Shown one piece after another: positions 1 through 11,003 of a DNA stretch of 64,000 nucleotides. The position numbers and the translations under genes are program-made. The stretch's first letter is position 1. Each line of letters begins with the position of its first letter. Below the pieces are notes generated by a model, which worked only from the letters and a program-made list of their open reading frames with translations, did not search any database and was not told the origin of the DNA. The stretch comes from Tipula vernalis (lineage: Eukaryota; Arthropoda; Insecta; Diptera; Tipulidae). The stretch is taken from positions 326,651,106 through 326,715,105 of the forward strand of contig OY282558.1 in NCBI GenBank assembly GCA_958295665.1, given 5' to 3'.

Positions 1-309
1 CGAAAACGTGCTGTACCTGTCAGATGCATTTGGGTAAACGGAATTAATATTCCCATTGCTTGATCCAAAACTTATATTCCACAGTCATACATTATAGAAT
101 ATACTATTAGCTGCATCCATAGGACCCGTGGCATCTAATTAAATTCCTTCCAGCCTTACGCGGTTATTCCATCTTCGGACTAGCTTCAGGAAATTTTATC
201 ACGCCCCATCCTGAATCTAGTCGGGCACTATACCGCTACACCAATGTTACCGTTGATTGGATTAAAAACATACTTGAACGCATCCAAATTGCCCGCCATT
301 TTGGATATA
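1..309. other. No gene recognised
   Basis: Unique-looking AT-rich sequence left of the first transposon. No extended reading frame, repeat or RNA gene was seen. It ends in the TA dinucleotide (308-309) that forms the left target duplication of the Tc1-like element. Confidence 0.5.
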
Positions 310-600
310 CAGCCATGGCCAAAAATATAAAGCACCCCTATCTATTAGCATTATATATTAATATTATGTCTTTCTAAACAATGGGTGTTAACGAACGAGT
401 CATCCCACCGAATGCGACCCTTAATTATTGGAAATCACCAATTTTTGTTTTGTTTTAGGTTCTTAACAAGAAGTTGTAGCGTCGTAAAATTTTTTTATTT
501 TAGTTTTGTATTTGATCGTGTGCAGTCTTCACATAAAGTGTTTTAAATCAAAAAGAGTTTTCGTAAGTTTTTTGAGAAAAAAAGTGTGTTTGTGATAATT

Positions 601-1754
601 ATGCCTAAAGCGTGCCAACTCAGTGAAGGAATAAGGGCACAAATTGTGTTGTTGGATTCCCAGGGTGTAAGCCAAATTAAAATATCCCAAAAATTAAAAT
701 GCTCTCGTGAAGCAGTTCAATCTACATTGAAAAGGGTTAAAGAGACCGGGGACTATGCCTATAAACTACGCTCAGGCAGAAATCGTATCACTTCGGTAAG
801 AGACGATCGACAAATTGTGCGAAAATCTCTCAAAAACCGAAGAAAAACATCTGCTGAGATAGCTGCAGAGCATTTAACAGAACAAGAAGTTCACATTTCG
901 GCACGGACAGTTAGAAGAAGGCTCCTGCAAGCTGGATTGAAAGGTTGTAAAGCAAGAAAAAAACCTTTGCTCTCACTTACCAACATAAAAAGTCGCTTGA
1001 GATGGGCTCGAGAACACAAACATTAGAATGACGTGGATTGGGCGAGAGTTGTTTGGTCAGATGAATCTACTTTTGAGGTAAATATAAAAAATAAATATTA
1101 AAAAATAATTAGTCAAAAAAAAAATAAAAAATTGTGCTATGTATTTTAAAAGAATTAATAGAGAAATTTATGTTAAATTTGATGGAATTCTTATAGATTT
1201 TTGGAACTCCTGGCGCAACCATCGTAAGAAGAAGAGTCGGGGAAGCATACAATCCTGATTGTATAGTGCCTACCGTAAAGCATGGAGGGGGTAAACTGAT
1301 GGTGTGGGGTTGTATGGCATCATCAGGGGTGGGAAAACTGTTGTTTTGTGAGGGTCCGATGAACAGTACCAACTATGTTACCGTCCTCGAGGCTGCATTG
1401 AATGCCTCAATTCGGCAAATCTTTGGGGAAACGGATAGTTCTTCGATAATTTATCAACAGGATAATGCCCCCTGCCATACTTCCCGCGTTACGATGAGTT
1501 GGTTTCGAAAAAAACAAATTCGAGTCATGGACTGGCCCGCCCAGTCACCAGACCTAAATCCCATTGAAAATTTGTGGTCAATTTAAAAAAAAAAAATCAA
1601 GGATCGCAGTATGACTTCAAAGGAAGACCTCAAACGTGCGCTGACAGAGGAATGGAAAAATATATCGAGAAATACCTGCGAAAAATTAGTACGGTCGATG
1701 AATAAAAGAGTCCTGGCTGTCATCAAAGCCAAAGGAGGACCTACAAAATACTAA
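601..1754 (+). pseudogene. Tc1-type DD34E transposase, broken
   Basis: The first ATG at 601 opens a bipartite paired-like helix-turn-helix region (601-1020) of Tc1 type, ending in the RLRWAREH motif. TAG at 1024-1026 falls where relatives carry Trp (TGG to TAG). The catalytic triad is otherwise present: WSDES near 1060, QQDNAPCH near 1460 and SPDLNPIENLW near 1555, with 34 residues between the second Asp and the Glu. A 119-bp stretch (1078-1196) interrupts WSDESTFE and IFG and behaves like an intron. At about 1585 one base is missing before an A-run, giving a stop. In the shifted frame the C-terminus continues to the family's usual KAKGGPTKY end with TAA at 1752-1754. Product if intact: cut-and-paste transposase acting at the CAGCC TIRs. 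Two lesions make this copy inactive. Confidence 0.9.
1078..1196 (+). other. Candidate intron inside the Tc1 transposase
   Basis: The sequence begins GTAAAT directly after the codons for STFE and ends TTCTTATAG. Removing it joins the reading frame exactly, restoring the WSDESTFEIFG block that is continuous in Tc1 proteins. The stretch is AT-rich and full of stops, as expected of a short insect intron. The alternative is a random insertion, but the exact GT...AG ends and the frame-perfect junction favour an intron. Confidence 0.7.
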
Positions 1755-1984
1755 AATTAATAAAATATAAAATGTATTTCCTAAAAATATTGAGTTTTAA
1801 TTTTTGTCTTCATTCGTTTTGTAGATACTGCAATTTGGGAGGGGTGCTTTATAATTTTGGCCAAGGCTGTATGTAGTTTTGGATATATTATATGCTAGCT
1901 GTTTTTCTAACATTAGTTTCAGTCATTTACAAGCTGTCATTCCGTGTTCATCAATTTTAAGAGATAGGTTTCGATAAGCAACAT

Positions 1985-2500
1985 TTACGCAATTGCATTC
2001 TATTATGTGATCAAATGAAAAAAGTGCTGTTCAAGCTAAATGGAATTTATTAATTCGATTTTAGGTGGACATTCTATGAGTCATTCATCAGTAAAAAAGT
2101 GGTTGGCAAGATTTCGTGATGGCAATTTTAGGCTTGAGGACGATCCACGTCCAGGTTCACTAAAAAAAATTGAAGACGAAGAACTTAAAGTTTTACTTGA
2201 TGAAAATCCGTGTCAAACTCAAAAAGATCTTACAGAACAGTTAGGAGTTAATCATCAAGCAATACCACTTCGATTACGTGCACTGGGAAAGGATACAGAA
2301 GGAATCAAAATGGGTTCGTCTTTCGTCATAAACTGACTTCTTGGTACAAAAGAAAGAATTTTTTCCACAAAATCAGTATGGGCGATGAAAAGTGAATTTT
2401 GCACGAAAATTCTAAACGCAGAAAAAACATGGGTTGATCTAGGCCAACTATTAACATCAGTTGCAAAGTGAAGATTGAAATATAGGTTACATGTATTATA
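1985..2500 (+). pseudogene. Mariner transposase fragment
   Basis: Residues in the 2067-2300 frame match the mariner HTH region: SVKKWLARFRDGNF, then DDPRPGS, EDEELKVLLDENPCQTQKDL and LGVNHQAI. Upstream, in another frame, HLRNCIL and KSAVQAKW (1979-2043) continue the family's N-terminus. Downstream, MGDEK followed by an in-frame stop (about 2380) is the first catalytic Asp block, and KTWVD (2427-2441) follows it. Several frameshifts are present and part of the middle is deleted. The second and third catalytic residues were not found. No TIRs were seen. Confidence 0.8.
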
Positions 2501-3371
2501 CCTACAACAGGTAATGATTATTTTACTAATTCGAATTATAAATGATTTTGTTTACTGTGGAATCGCGACAGATCACCATGTAATGATTCTATGATATGTG
2601 AAACTCAGGGGTTAACCTCACCCCTCCCTCTCTACGCCATTGGCCATGGGCTAAGTTTCATTCATTTTTATATTTGCATGCAAATATCCGTCTGGTTTGG
2701 CAAAACTAAAAATGTCTCTGCCTCGGAGTAGTGATTTGTGTTTTGGGATGAGGATACCGTTAGCCGAAAATCACCATTATTACCGTTTAGAAAATGATGA
2801 TGATTTAGTCCTTTTAAAGGAGTTTTAGTCACAAAATGTATTTGGCACAATTTTATTTTTCAAACTCCTTTCGTTTTTTGTCTGAAATGTTTTTGGCTCT
2901 ATTCCCGGAGAAGAATTTTGCCTAGAATTTCTTTTCAGTTGTTTGATTGAATCTCCTTTCGCAAAGGTATTTTAGTGAAAAATCCAAAAGGAACCCCAGC
3001 CAAAATTATTTTGAATTGTTCAATGAACTACCTTCTGAAAAGGCATTCAGTCTTAAACTATTTTGACAGAGTTACTTTCTAATTTGTGACCGAAACTCCT
3101 TTCTTTTTTTTTAATGAACTGCTTTTGACTCGGGCCCTGGAACCGGATGTATAAGTCTATGAAGGCATCTCAGCCCAAAAGTTTGCGACCGAAGTTCCTT
3201 TAAAGTTTGAACAAGGTTGTTTAGTCCAAATTCTCAGAAGGCATTTCAGTCAAACAGTTTTTTGACCGAAAAACTTTTTTCTAGGACTGAACTTCCGTTT
3301 TTAAAGGAACTTTAGTCATACATTTTGTATGGGAAATTTTATGACTGAAATGCCTTTCATTTATTGACTAA
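2501..3371. repeat. Degenerate reiterated motifs, no gene
   Basis: From about 2800 the sequence repeats variants of CTTTAAAGGA...TTTAGTC and of GACYGAAAYKCCTTTC in both orientations (for example 2811-2830, 2865, 2950, 3088, 3195, 3293-3320 and 3343). The longest pair is AAAGGAGTTTTAGTCACAAA at 2816 against AAAGGAACTTTAGTCATACA at 3301. This looks like a decayed internal-repeat array, perhaps the subterminal repeats of a DNA element. 2501-2800 shows nothing recognisable. Confidence 0.45.
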
Positions 3372-3947
3372 TGCTGTGTGCCTTAATCGACTAAACTAAC
3401 TAAACTAAAAAAAAATTGGAGCTTCTGCTATTGTTTCAGAGGCGGCAACCGAAAAGTCAATTTACGAGCTTACTTTTCAATGACTTTTCATTTATACTGT
3501 AACAAGTGAACATCAAAATCAAAAATTTAAAAAAACGATTTTACTCTTAAATGCTGTCTTATAAATCGGTTATTATTCGACATAATTTAAAGCAAAACAA
3601 TTTTGGACAACATAACATAACCCCGTAAATATATTGTGTTGTAAATTACTTTGGTTCGATATTTCCGTTTTTTTTCTTGAATTCTGTTTGCTTAAAAGAC
3701 GTTTATAATACATCAGAAGTGTATTGGTAAATAAAAAATGCGGCAATATCATGAATACATTTTTACTTTTTACTTTTTTTTACAATTTTACGTTGGGTAT
3801 TTTCCTTGTTTATTGGCGATTAAATTTAGTTTAGTGTAAGTTGAGGCACAGACAGAGACTTGTATACTAACGCCATCTATTTAAATATTGCATTAACTAA
3901 CTCGTCGTACTTTAGTTAGTTAGTTTAGTCGATTAAGGCACACAGCA
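3372..3947. mobile_element. TIR element of the TGCTGTGTGCC family (MITE, 576 bp)
   Basis: Terminal inverted repeats of about 32 bp begin TGCTGTGTGCCTTAATCGAC at both ends, flanked on each side by TAA (3369-3371 and 3948-3950). A 3-bp TWA duplication is characteristic of PIF/Harbinger elements. The interior is non-coding. Its left part resembles 24575-24747 (inverted) and more weakly 40442-40600. It is probably non-autonomous and moved by a Harbinger-type transposase. Confidence 0.85.
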
Positions 3948-3950
3948 TAA

Positions 3951-5303
3951 GCCATAATTTTATATAATATTTCAGTATAATATTGTTAAGTTTTTGCCTT
4001 GTCAATCAAGGTTCGTATCACTGGATTGTGAATAATACAAACTCAATTCAATTTATCACCAACGAATTTATTTATTTCACAAAATCTATTACAACACAGT
4101 TTATAACTAAAAATTCACAAAATCACTTTATATAAATTATTCTCAAATTTTTACTGTATACTTATAATTTTTATTTGCACAAAAACACTTTTTAAATCCT
4201 TTTAATCTTTACACTATCGCTTACCAAATATTACTACTAATCTTACAAGTTTGCTCTATCGCGTTCCAAATACTAATAATCCAGTTCGACTTCGTTCGCC
4301 TTTTACTTTCTTTTACTCTAGTAAAATAAAGTATAGTAATCATGAAAATTTTGGACCTCGAGATTTTTAGAGATTTATTTGTTTTGAGGTCCCCTGAGTC
4401 CGAAAAAGTGGGTTTCGAAATGGTGTCTGTCTGTCTGGCTGTCAGTCTGTCAGTCTGTCAGTCTGTCTGTGTCTTCTCTACAGCCCAGATGGTTTAACCA
4501 ATCGAACTGAAACTTCAGATTTAAGATTTTTTGATAAATTAGGAGGTCCCAGTGAATTTTACTCCAAATCGGCTAACCGGAAGTGGCCACTCCCTTGGTC
4601 CAGAAAATTTATTTTGCAAATATCTTAAAAAGTATAAGGTTTACAAAAAATTACTTTATACAAAATGTTTCCAAAAATTAAAAACAAATAAAAATAAAAA
4701 ATAAAAAATTAAAAAAAAAAAATTTAAAAATTTAAAAATTAAAAAAAAAATTAAGAAAAAAATAAAATTTCTCAAAATTCTCTGTTCGTAAAAGAAAGTC
4801 GTGTGTTGGCCACACCTCCATTTTTTATTTACACAAACCAAACTCCTAGAAAGCTCATGATTTTTGTAGTTAGAATAGTATAGAACAATTTTATCATGGA
4901 AAATTTCATTTAGTACAGTAAAACATTGAACTATTAGTTTAACTTATTCCATCCCACGGTAGGTGTCACCGTCGCAAGATGTTGAATGAGAATTATTATA
5001 ATAAAAGTTGATTGGTCGCATTGTCACTGATTGCTAAAAAAAGAGTGGCCTCTCAATGAAAACAGCGCAATAAATAAAACTTAATTTTATACATTTTACG
5101 GTAAAACATTTCTCTAATTTAAATATCGATTTTGATAGTTCATGGTAAGGCAATATTGCAAAGAAGATAATTGTTGGTGCCATTAAAACCTAAATATAAA
5201 GGTACTGGGAGTTTCGGAAAAAGCCCTAGAAACGAACTCGTCGAAAAACAAGAAAGAGAAGTGAAACCATTATTAAGAAGAGTAATACCCTTGACAGACT
5301 AGA
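3951..5303. other. Non-coding AT-rich DNA with a (TCTG)n repeat
   Basis: No gene was seen. A repeat-like block at about 4330-4500 contains GGTCCCCTGAGTCCGAAAAA followed by a (TCTG)n-rich microsatellite (4425-4475). The phrase GGTCCTGAGTCCGAAAAG recurs near 51652, so this is probably a dispersed repeat. 4660-4780 is an A/T homopolymer-rich stretch. The apparent minus-strand ORF there is low-complexity. Confidence 0.5.
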
Positions 5304-5982
5304 GATTAGCTAAGCGCGATTAGTGCAAGACGATTAGCTAATCCACCACAAATCCATTTGCGTTGATAGACTAAGAATTAGTTTCGTGCAGAGAAGTAAA
5401 ATTCTATGATGGTGGTTCTCTGAAATAAAGCTAGTAAATCAGCTGGAGTCATTTTAGGCATCTCAACTCAAGCAAAGCGCTTGATATCTGTTAACAAATA
5501 GTAATTCGAAAAGTACTCATCCGATTTTCATGAAACAAAGATAGACTTATAGTCCTTAATCAAATAAGAAAAATAAGGTATGACTAAGATCTCTAGGTGG
5601 TCGGATTTAAAAGTTATAGATGCCTAAAGATTCCCTTCATAATACATTCATGTAAAAAACTAAAACAATTAAAGTCATAGAATACTAGATACTTTAAAAA
5701 TTGTATTTTGCTTATCGATGCCGGTAATGCGATTACATCCTCTAATGGGTTTTCCTTCTTGTTTAATTCAATATTTCTAAGATGTTTACATTAAAACACA
5801 CTAGATTTTCGTTTTATAAACATAACCTCAAAATGCATTCAGCACAAATTGTTTAAGATGTCATTAATTTTATAACTTCTATCGAAAACCATATCTAAAC
5901 CCAATACAACGAGATAAACTTCAAATTTTTCAAAGATTGGTGCACTAATCTCGAAAAAATTGCTAATCGCGCTTAGCTAATC
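5304..5982. mobile_element. Inverted-repeat element (putative MITE)
   Basis: GATTAGCTAAGCGCGATTAG at 5304-5323 is repeated as an exact reverse complement at 5963-5982. Flanking bases are partly similar too (AGA before the left copy, TCT after the right). The 640-bp interior is non-coding and has another GATTAGCTAATC near 5332. A target duplication could not be fixed, so boundaries are approximate. Confidence 0.55.
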
Positions 5983-6130
5983 TGTATCGAAAAGAAAGTA
6001 GGCACAAAAAAATTTAGTTTTCTTTGGCTTGCACTAATTCTATGGTAACGGAAAAGTGCCGTTAGATAGAATAGTTCTTTGTAGATAAATATTGCGTTTG
6101 ATTTTAATAATTTGTTATTCAGTTGTAGTT

Positions 6131-7020
6131 ATGCCACGAATTAAAGAAAAAGTGTGTAAACGTATTTTGCACAAGTGGTGCACTGAAAAAAGTGTTTCGT
6201 TTAGAAACATAGCAAAGCGCGAAAATATAAGTAAAGATGCAATGAGAAAAATAATTGATAAGTTTGGGGAACATCGTACGGTAAAGGATTTACGAAAAAG
6301 TGGTCGAAAATAAGGTCCCAGGGGGCCTATTCTCGAATTTCACATCCATTTTCCACATGTGGACATCTGTCAAAGTTGTTAAAAAATGGTTCGAAAATTG
6401 TAATTCGTATATAAAACACATGCGGCATTGACATTTTCCTATATGGGGAATTTTTCCACATGCTTATACCCATTCGGAAATATTCCCTTAGTACCGAAAA
6501 AATTCAATTTTTATGAGTTTTGACAGATGTCCACATGTGGAAAATGGATGTGGAATTCGAGAATAGGCCCCCAGGAATCTTAAATTAGACGCCAAAATTT
6601 TGAGTGAAATTCGCAAAAACAAATCAATGGCTATCTGAGATTTATGTGTGAAATTAGGTACTAGTGTTGGAATGATCCAGCAGGTAAAAATAAGGTATGA
6701 CTTGAAGACATATAAAAAATAAAATGTTTCGAAACAAAGTGAAAAACAAACAAATTTATGCCAAAACCGTTCACGAAAACTGTATGACGACCGTCTTGGC
6801 ATAACATATGTTATAGTGGAAAAATGCAAAATCCGCCAATTTCATCAGAACTTAGACCAATTGAAAGATATCGGGCAATTACGAAGCGTTGAAAAATAAT
6901 GGTAAAGTAGTCGAAAATTTAACAGAGTTCTGAAAAAGTTGGTCCAAAACAACCAGAAAAATTAATAAAACTACTGTGCAGAACCTAATGAAACGCTTCA
7001 AAGGAAAAATTCGCGGTGAA
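6131..7020 (+). pseudogene. IS630/Tc1/mariner-type transposase fossil
   Basis: ATG at 6131 opens an HTH region (KRILHKWCTEKSVSFRNIAK, then SKDAMRKIIDKFG) ending at a stop (6311-6313), just before an inserted MITE. Beyond the MITE the frame resumes with LGTSVGMIQQVKIRYDLKTY (6648-6708). The block QNPPISSELRPIERYRAI (6827-6880) resembles the NPP-N-P-xRPIExxW third catalytic block of this superfamily. The region carrying the first two Asp residues appears deleted, and stops and frameshifts are frequent. Subfamily not assigned. Confidence 0.7.
6321..6572. mobile_element. MITE inserted in the transposase fossil
   Basis: A 252-bp element with nearly perfect inverted repeats of about 49 bp (starting GGGGGCCTATTCTCGAATT at the left and its complement at the right). 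It contains a second inner palindrome, TTCCACATGTGGA. Removing it joins GGTCCCAGG to AATCTTAAA. The duplication is 3-5 bp (CAG to CCAGG), ambiguous because the TIR ends in a G run. High TIR identity suggests a fairly young insertion. Confidence 0.85.
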
Positions 7021-7189
7021 TTTAGAAAATAATTTCTCAAATGTTTTACACATGAAATCTTCTAATTAGAGGTCTACTTTATGATAATACATCATATTAT
7101 AACACTTAAAATTGTTTTTTTGTGTTTAAAATTGCTTTTTTTGCGGCCACTTTCTTTTCGATACTGTCCTTATATCAAGGGTATAAATG

Positions 7190-7840
7190 ATCCTTTTTTG
7201 ACCGCCAGAAAGATAAATGAAGTTGTTTCACTTCAAATTGAGCAGAGTTGGTCGGACAAGACTATTAGACGTCGGCTGCGTGTTTGATTCTGGGCTGCAT
7301 TTGTGTATTACTCGTGAAAAGCGAATTATTTCCATACAAAATTTAGAATGAAGAATAAATTTCGCAAACCACTGCTATTTTAGGAAAAGTCCTCTGGAAC
7401 AACCAATCGAAGTTTAGTTTGTCTGGGTCGGGCGGCCTGGTTTACGTGACATGCGCGTTAAATAAATAATTCAATCTCTGATACAATACGAGTATTAAAA
7501 TCGTAAAGCACTGAGGAGGATAAAGAAAAATGTGATGGAGCCTTATTTTTTCGAAAGCATGAACAGTTTATGTATTTTTCAACTGAGTATTGATCCTGAA
7601 TTTTAGTGGTGATCATCAAAAAATTAATGTTTTGGTTACGAATCCCCTGACCTTAGCCCAATCGGGATAATTTATGGGGAGAAGTTGAGCAAAAATTAAG
7701 AAAGAAAAGCTCCAGGAATTCAGACGGGCTATTCCATTAAATCAAGGAAATCTGGAAAAACATTCCAATAGCGCATTGCTGAACATTAGTAGCCGCAGTT
7801 TTCCGAGACGCCGCGCGGTGGTTCTAAAAAAATAAAATCT
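7190..7840 (+). pseudogene. Second Tc1-type transposase fossil
   Basis: Fragments in several frames follow Tc1 order. An HTH-end block (SWSDKTIRRRLR, 7250-7284) is followed by VLWNNQSKFSLSGSGG, where the usual WSDES has become WNNQS. VKHxGG near 7505 matches the KHGGG block, and a degenerate PDLxPIExLWGEVEQKLRK-like block (about 7650-7700) follows. The last part near 7775-7830 matches the C-terminal MPRR region. The first catalytic Asp is lost and stops are frequent. TIRs were not found. Confidence 0.65.
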
Positions 7841-9074
7841 CCTCCATTAAACAATTGAGCACTAAATTTACGGGCCCCCAAAATTCACGGGCTGAATACT
7901 GAATGATCTCTTAAAGATAGCAGGCATTACTAACGTTTCGCCGTACTAATTGATTAAGTTCGAAAGACAGTTCCACAACATTTCCTCTCCGAATATCCAG
8001 AGCTCCGAATTAATGTATCATTATTAATTATTCCAATAGGAAAATTCAAAACAAACAAAAATCCATGCCTGGACACTTTACCCACAAATATAAATTTCTA
8101 ATGCGCAGTATCATACATTTTTGTTATTTTGATGAAACCAGAACAGTGAAAAACTAAACATAATAATTCAAAACAAGTTTAACTTTGCCCTTGTCAAGTC
8201 AAAAATAATACAAGATATAATACTTAAAAAAAAAAAAATTGTTGTTGATTTTGTTAAATACATAAATAAAAGGAATCAGTTCTAACATCATTAATCATTA
8301 TTTTGTCTATATAATAAAGAAAAAAAACAACAACAAATTGGAAAATGCAACCAATACAATAATTTATAAAAATAAAGGGAAAATATTTGTCTTAATTGGA
8401 TTAACGAATTTTTTTTCTGTTTTCAATATTGTCTGTTGTGTGCCGAGACAGTGAACAATTTTCCACAGTAATTTTCACAAAATAACTTCATTCTGTTGTT
8501 AAATTGGGTGTAGTGTTTTTAAGATGTGTATCTAAGGCTTAATTAAAAGTGACTTGTTTTTATGTTTTATTTATAATTCTTTCAAAATATGTTGTGCTAA
8601 CAAGTGAAAAGTTTAAAGTAATTTTTCCCGTATGGTTTTGTTAGAAACAATCCAAAAAAAAATAAACAAATATGTATAACATAAATTATGTGACAACATA
8701 ATAGAAGTAAATATAAAAAAATTAATAATAAAACAAAATTTCTCTTGGGACCAATTAATTAACAATAAAAATAAAATACAACAGGAAAAAGTCCTGATAC
8801 ATAAAAAAAAAAATCATAAAAACAAAAACAAAATGATATGAAAATAATTTCATTTTTAATTTAATTCTCAAGGGATAAAATTAAACCGAGTATATTTGTT
8901 GATATTTTGTGCAGAACATTTTTCAGTGTAACATCAGTTTTATTATAAAGTAACACATAAAAAGCAACAGGGTATCCGACATAATAACCTCTCTGTTCCA
9001 GCAACAGTCAAAAGCTATTATTTTATATAATACAATTAAAATAGAACTGCTCCCAAAAGTGATTTTGATTTTAG
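7841..9074. other. AT-rich DNA, later part possibly 5' UTR
   Basis: 7841-8440 shows nothing recognisable apart from an ACGGGC motif pair near 7870-7900, also seen near 9950. From about 8440 to 9074 the sequence is A/T-rich, poor in inverted repeats, and has the texture of a dipteran 5' untranslated region. TTTTGATTTTAG at 9063-9074 is a plausible splice acceptor just before the coding exon. Confidence 0.35.
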
Positions 9075-9087
9075 GTTTAACTGGAAA

Positions 9088-9293
9088 ATGGAAAAACTAC
9101 ATCAATATCAAGGAGTTGCCGGACGAATGCACGAGTTACGAGATGACATTCGTTTAAAATATAACAATTGGCGGGAACACCATCATGGAAATGTTTTTGA
9201 AATTATGAAAAATACGATTCAACACCAGTACGGCAATCGACAAGTGGACCAATGTTTAGAAAATGAAGCGGACTATTCACACATTTACAGGTA
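9088..9293 (+). CDS. First coding exon of an unrecognised host gene
   Basis: ATG at 9088 (context GGAAAATGG) opens 68 hydrophilic codons with no transposon-like motif. Residues include MEKLHQYQGVAGRMHELRDD at the start and CLENEADYSHIYR at the end. The protein is rich in His, Glu, Arg and Asn, has no signal peptide or membrane segment, and looks helical. The frame ends exactly at CAG|GTAAGC (donor at 9294), a near-consensus splice site. Reading through gives an immediate stop. A pyrimidine-containing TTTTAG acceptor precedes it at 9074, so the exon may span 9075-9293 with a short 5' UTR. I do not recognise the family. The rest of the gene would lie downstream across a large TE-filled intron, and no second exon was identified. 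That this is a real exon is inferred from composition and splice signals. Confidence 0.6.
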
Positions 9294-10399
9294 AGCACTT
9301 CTTAAAGTGTATTTGTATATAATAAGTCGATTCATTGATTACCACATTAACATTATAATGACATTGATTGTCATTTTATAATCATGGATTAATCTATATT
9401 TACTCGTATTTTGTAATATGGAAATGTACGGCTATATTGTGTACTTTTAATATTTCTCTTTATTTGTACGAAAAACGATTAAAGCGAACCTTGAGATGAA
9501 ATATTTAATTATATGAGGAAAGAATATGTTTGTTCATAAAGTTGTTATAGGGCTAACAGTTGCTTCGAGGAGGATTAAACCCATAATCGAATTTGGATAG
9601 CGGAAATCATTAGAAACATAATCTCAGAAATCTGAGAACTTCTATGCTGTGTGCCTCAGGTCGATTTTTTGGCTAGGTTTTCGACTTTTCTTTATAGGTG
9701 GAACATTTATACGATTTAAAAAGACAGAACAGCCAAATATTTTTTATATCAAGTTTTATCTGTTTTTTTTTTAATTTTTAATTATTTTTTCCATATTCCA
9801 TCTGAATTAATATACATAAATCATCGAGTAACTTTTTTATCGTAATTAAATTCATGATTGGTGATGGTGAGACATGGCCCAAAAGCTATGCCGGCCGGAT
9901 TAACACTTAGGCAAACTAGACATGTGCCTAGGGCTCGTGCATTTTAGGGACCCGTAAATTTACGGGCTCGTAGTTGTATATTACATCCCTCCGGTTTCCA
10001 CGGTACTCGATTTACACTTTTCCAGTTTTGCACGGTGAAAAAAGAAGACTCTTTTTCTATTTGTAAGTTAGTTTTTATTTTTTATAGATGAGAAACTGCC
10101 CATTCGACTTTTTCTTCATTTTAAGCAAATTGCAAAAAAAAACTTCTCTTCAAGAATTTTAAATTGGTTCAAATCAAGTATTTAGCTAAGTATAAATTTG
10201 ATAGTTTTGGAAATAAATGTTACAAAAGGCTGCTTTGGTTGCTGCGGGGGTATTTATAGCGGGCATCGATTGAATAATGTAATCTTGGTCACCTTCTGAA
10301 CTTAGTCGTGATTATATTCCGAATAGGTTTCAATGCCATTATTAGTCTCGGTAAAACCTTAAGTTTCATAAGTTACACCAAAATATTACAAGGAGACAT
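9294..10399. other. Intron-like DNA with a lone TIR end
   Basis: No coding region. At 9645 TGCTGTGTGCCTCAGG matches the terminus of the element at 40442 (16 bp exact). Similarity fades after about 60 bp and no matching right end was found, so this is a lone or truncated end. 9890-9975 carries GTGCCTAGGGCTCGTGCATT and an ACGGGC-type block similar to 7870-7900, possibly an eroded hAT-type repeat. A second splice acceptor for the 9088 exon was not found. Confidence 0.4.
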
Positions 10400-10665
10400 A
10401 CTATACTCATCTTGTACGGTGCACATCGAATCGATATCTTATTGCTCCAAGGCAAATTGAGTGAAGATATTTATTTAAGACAACTTGAATTGTTCGATAA
10501 TGGTAGTGGCTGCGTTTGTACATTAAAAAAAAAAAAAAAAACATTTATGGATTAAAACAAAGTGGCCAAGCCTGGCAACAGAAATTTGATGAAAAATTGA
10601 AATCTTTTTTGGTCTAAAACGATCATAAGCAGATCCCTGCATTTTAAAAAAACGTATTTAAATGA
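10400..10665 (+). pseudogene. Ty1/copia reverse transcriptase, block 1
   Basis: Motifs in order: LLQGKLSEDIYLRQLE (matching the copia FLNGxLxEEIYM block), FDNGSGCVCTLKK, YGLKQSGQAWQQKFDEKL (a copia hallmark) and, after a one-base shift, GLKRS-stop-ADPCI. The A-run at 10527 has probably expanded. The frame then stops matching at about 10668. The next part of the same protein reappears at 14700, so this is the first of three pieces of one element on one strand. The catalytic YVDD block, which should follow, is missing. Confidence 0.8.
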
Positions 10666-10762
10666 AAACACACCACGAATATTTATTTATTTTCCTTCAA
10701 AATAATTTATTTTAAAAACATTTTAATTTATTTTTTTTTTCACCACCATTTTATTATTATTA

Positions 10763-11003
10763 CACCCATCTCCCGATTTACACGGTACTTTTTTTACATG
10801 ATTTCGAAAAAAAAAAATAATTTATTTAAAAATGTTTAAACGTTGAAATTATTTTTTTAAAGTTTTTATTTGATATTACTAATTTATTATTTATATTTTA
10901 CGTCGAAATATTGCGTAATTTTGCGATTTACATGATTTTTCATACAAAACCCGATTTTCCATTTACATGGTTTTCTGGGAACCAATCTACCGTGTGATGG
11001 GTG
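10763..11003. mobile_element. Small TA-flanked MITE
   Basis: CACCCATC at 10763 and GATGGGTG ending at 11003 form short terminal repeats, each flanked by TA. Subterminal parts are also inverted. CGATTTACACGGTAC, TTTACATGATTT and the right-hand AAATCATGTAAATCG and CCATGTAAAT blocks correspond. At 241 bp with a TA duplication, a Tc1/mariner-type MITE is likely. Confidence 0.6.

Larger units (their letters stand above)
310..1869 (+). mobile_element. Complete Tc1-like DNA transposon (about 1.56 kb)
   Basis: Both ends are visible. The left end starts CAGCCATGGCCAAAAATATA and the reverse complement of the right end starts CAGCCTTGGCCAAAATTATA, giving inverted repeats of about 30 bp with few mismatches (310-339 and 1840-1869). 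Each end is flanked by TA, the target duplication expected of the Tc1/mariner superfamily. The interior holds one transposase gene on the + strand, broken by a stop codon and a frameshift. Length, TIRs and the DD34E protein all agree with Tc1. The copy is probably non-autonomous now, but its ends look intact enough to be mobilised by a related enzyme. Confidence 0.93.
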
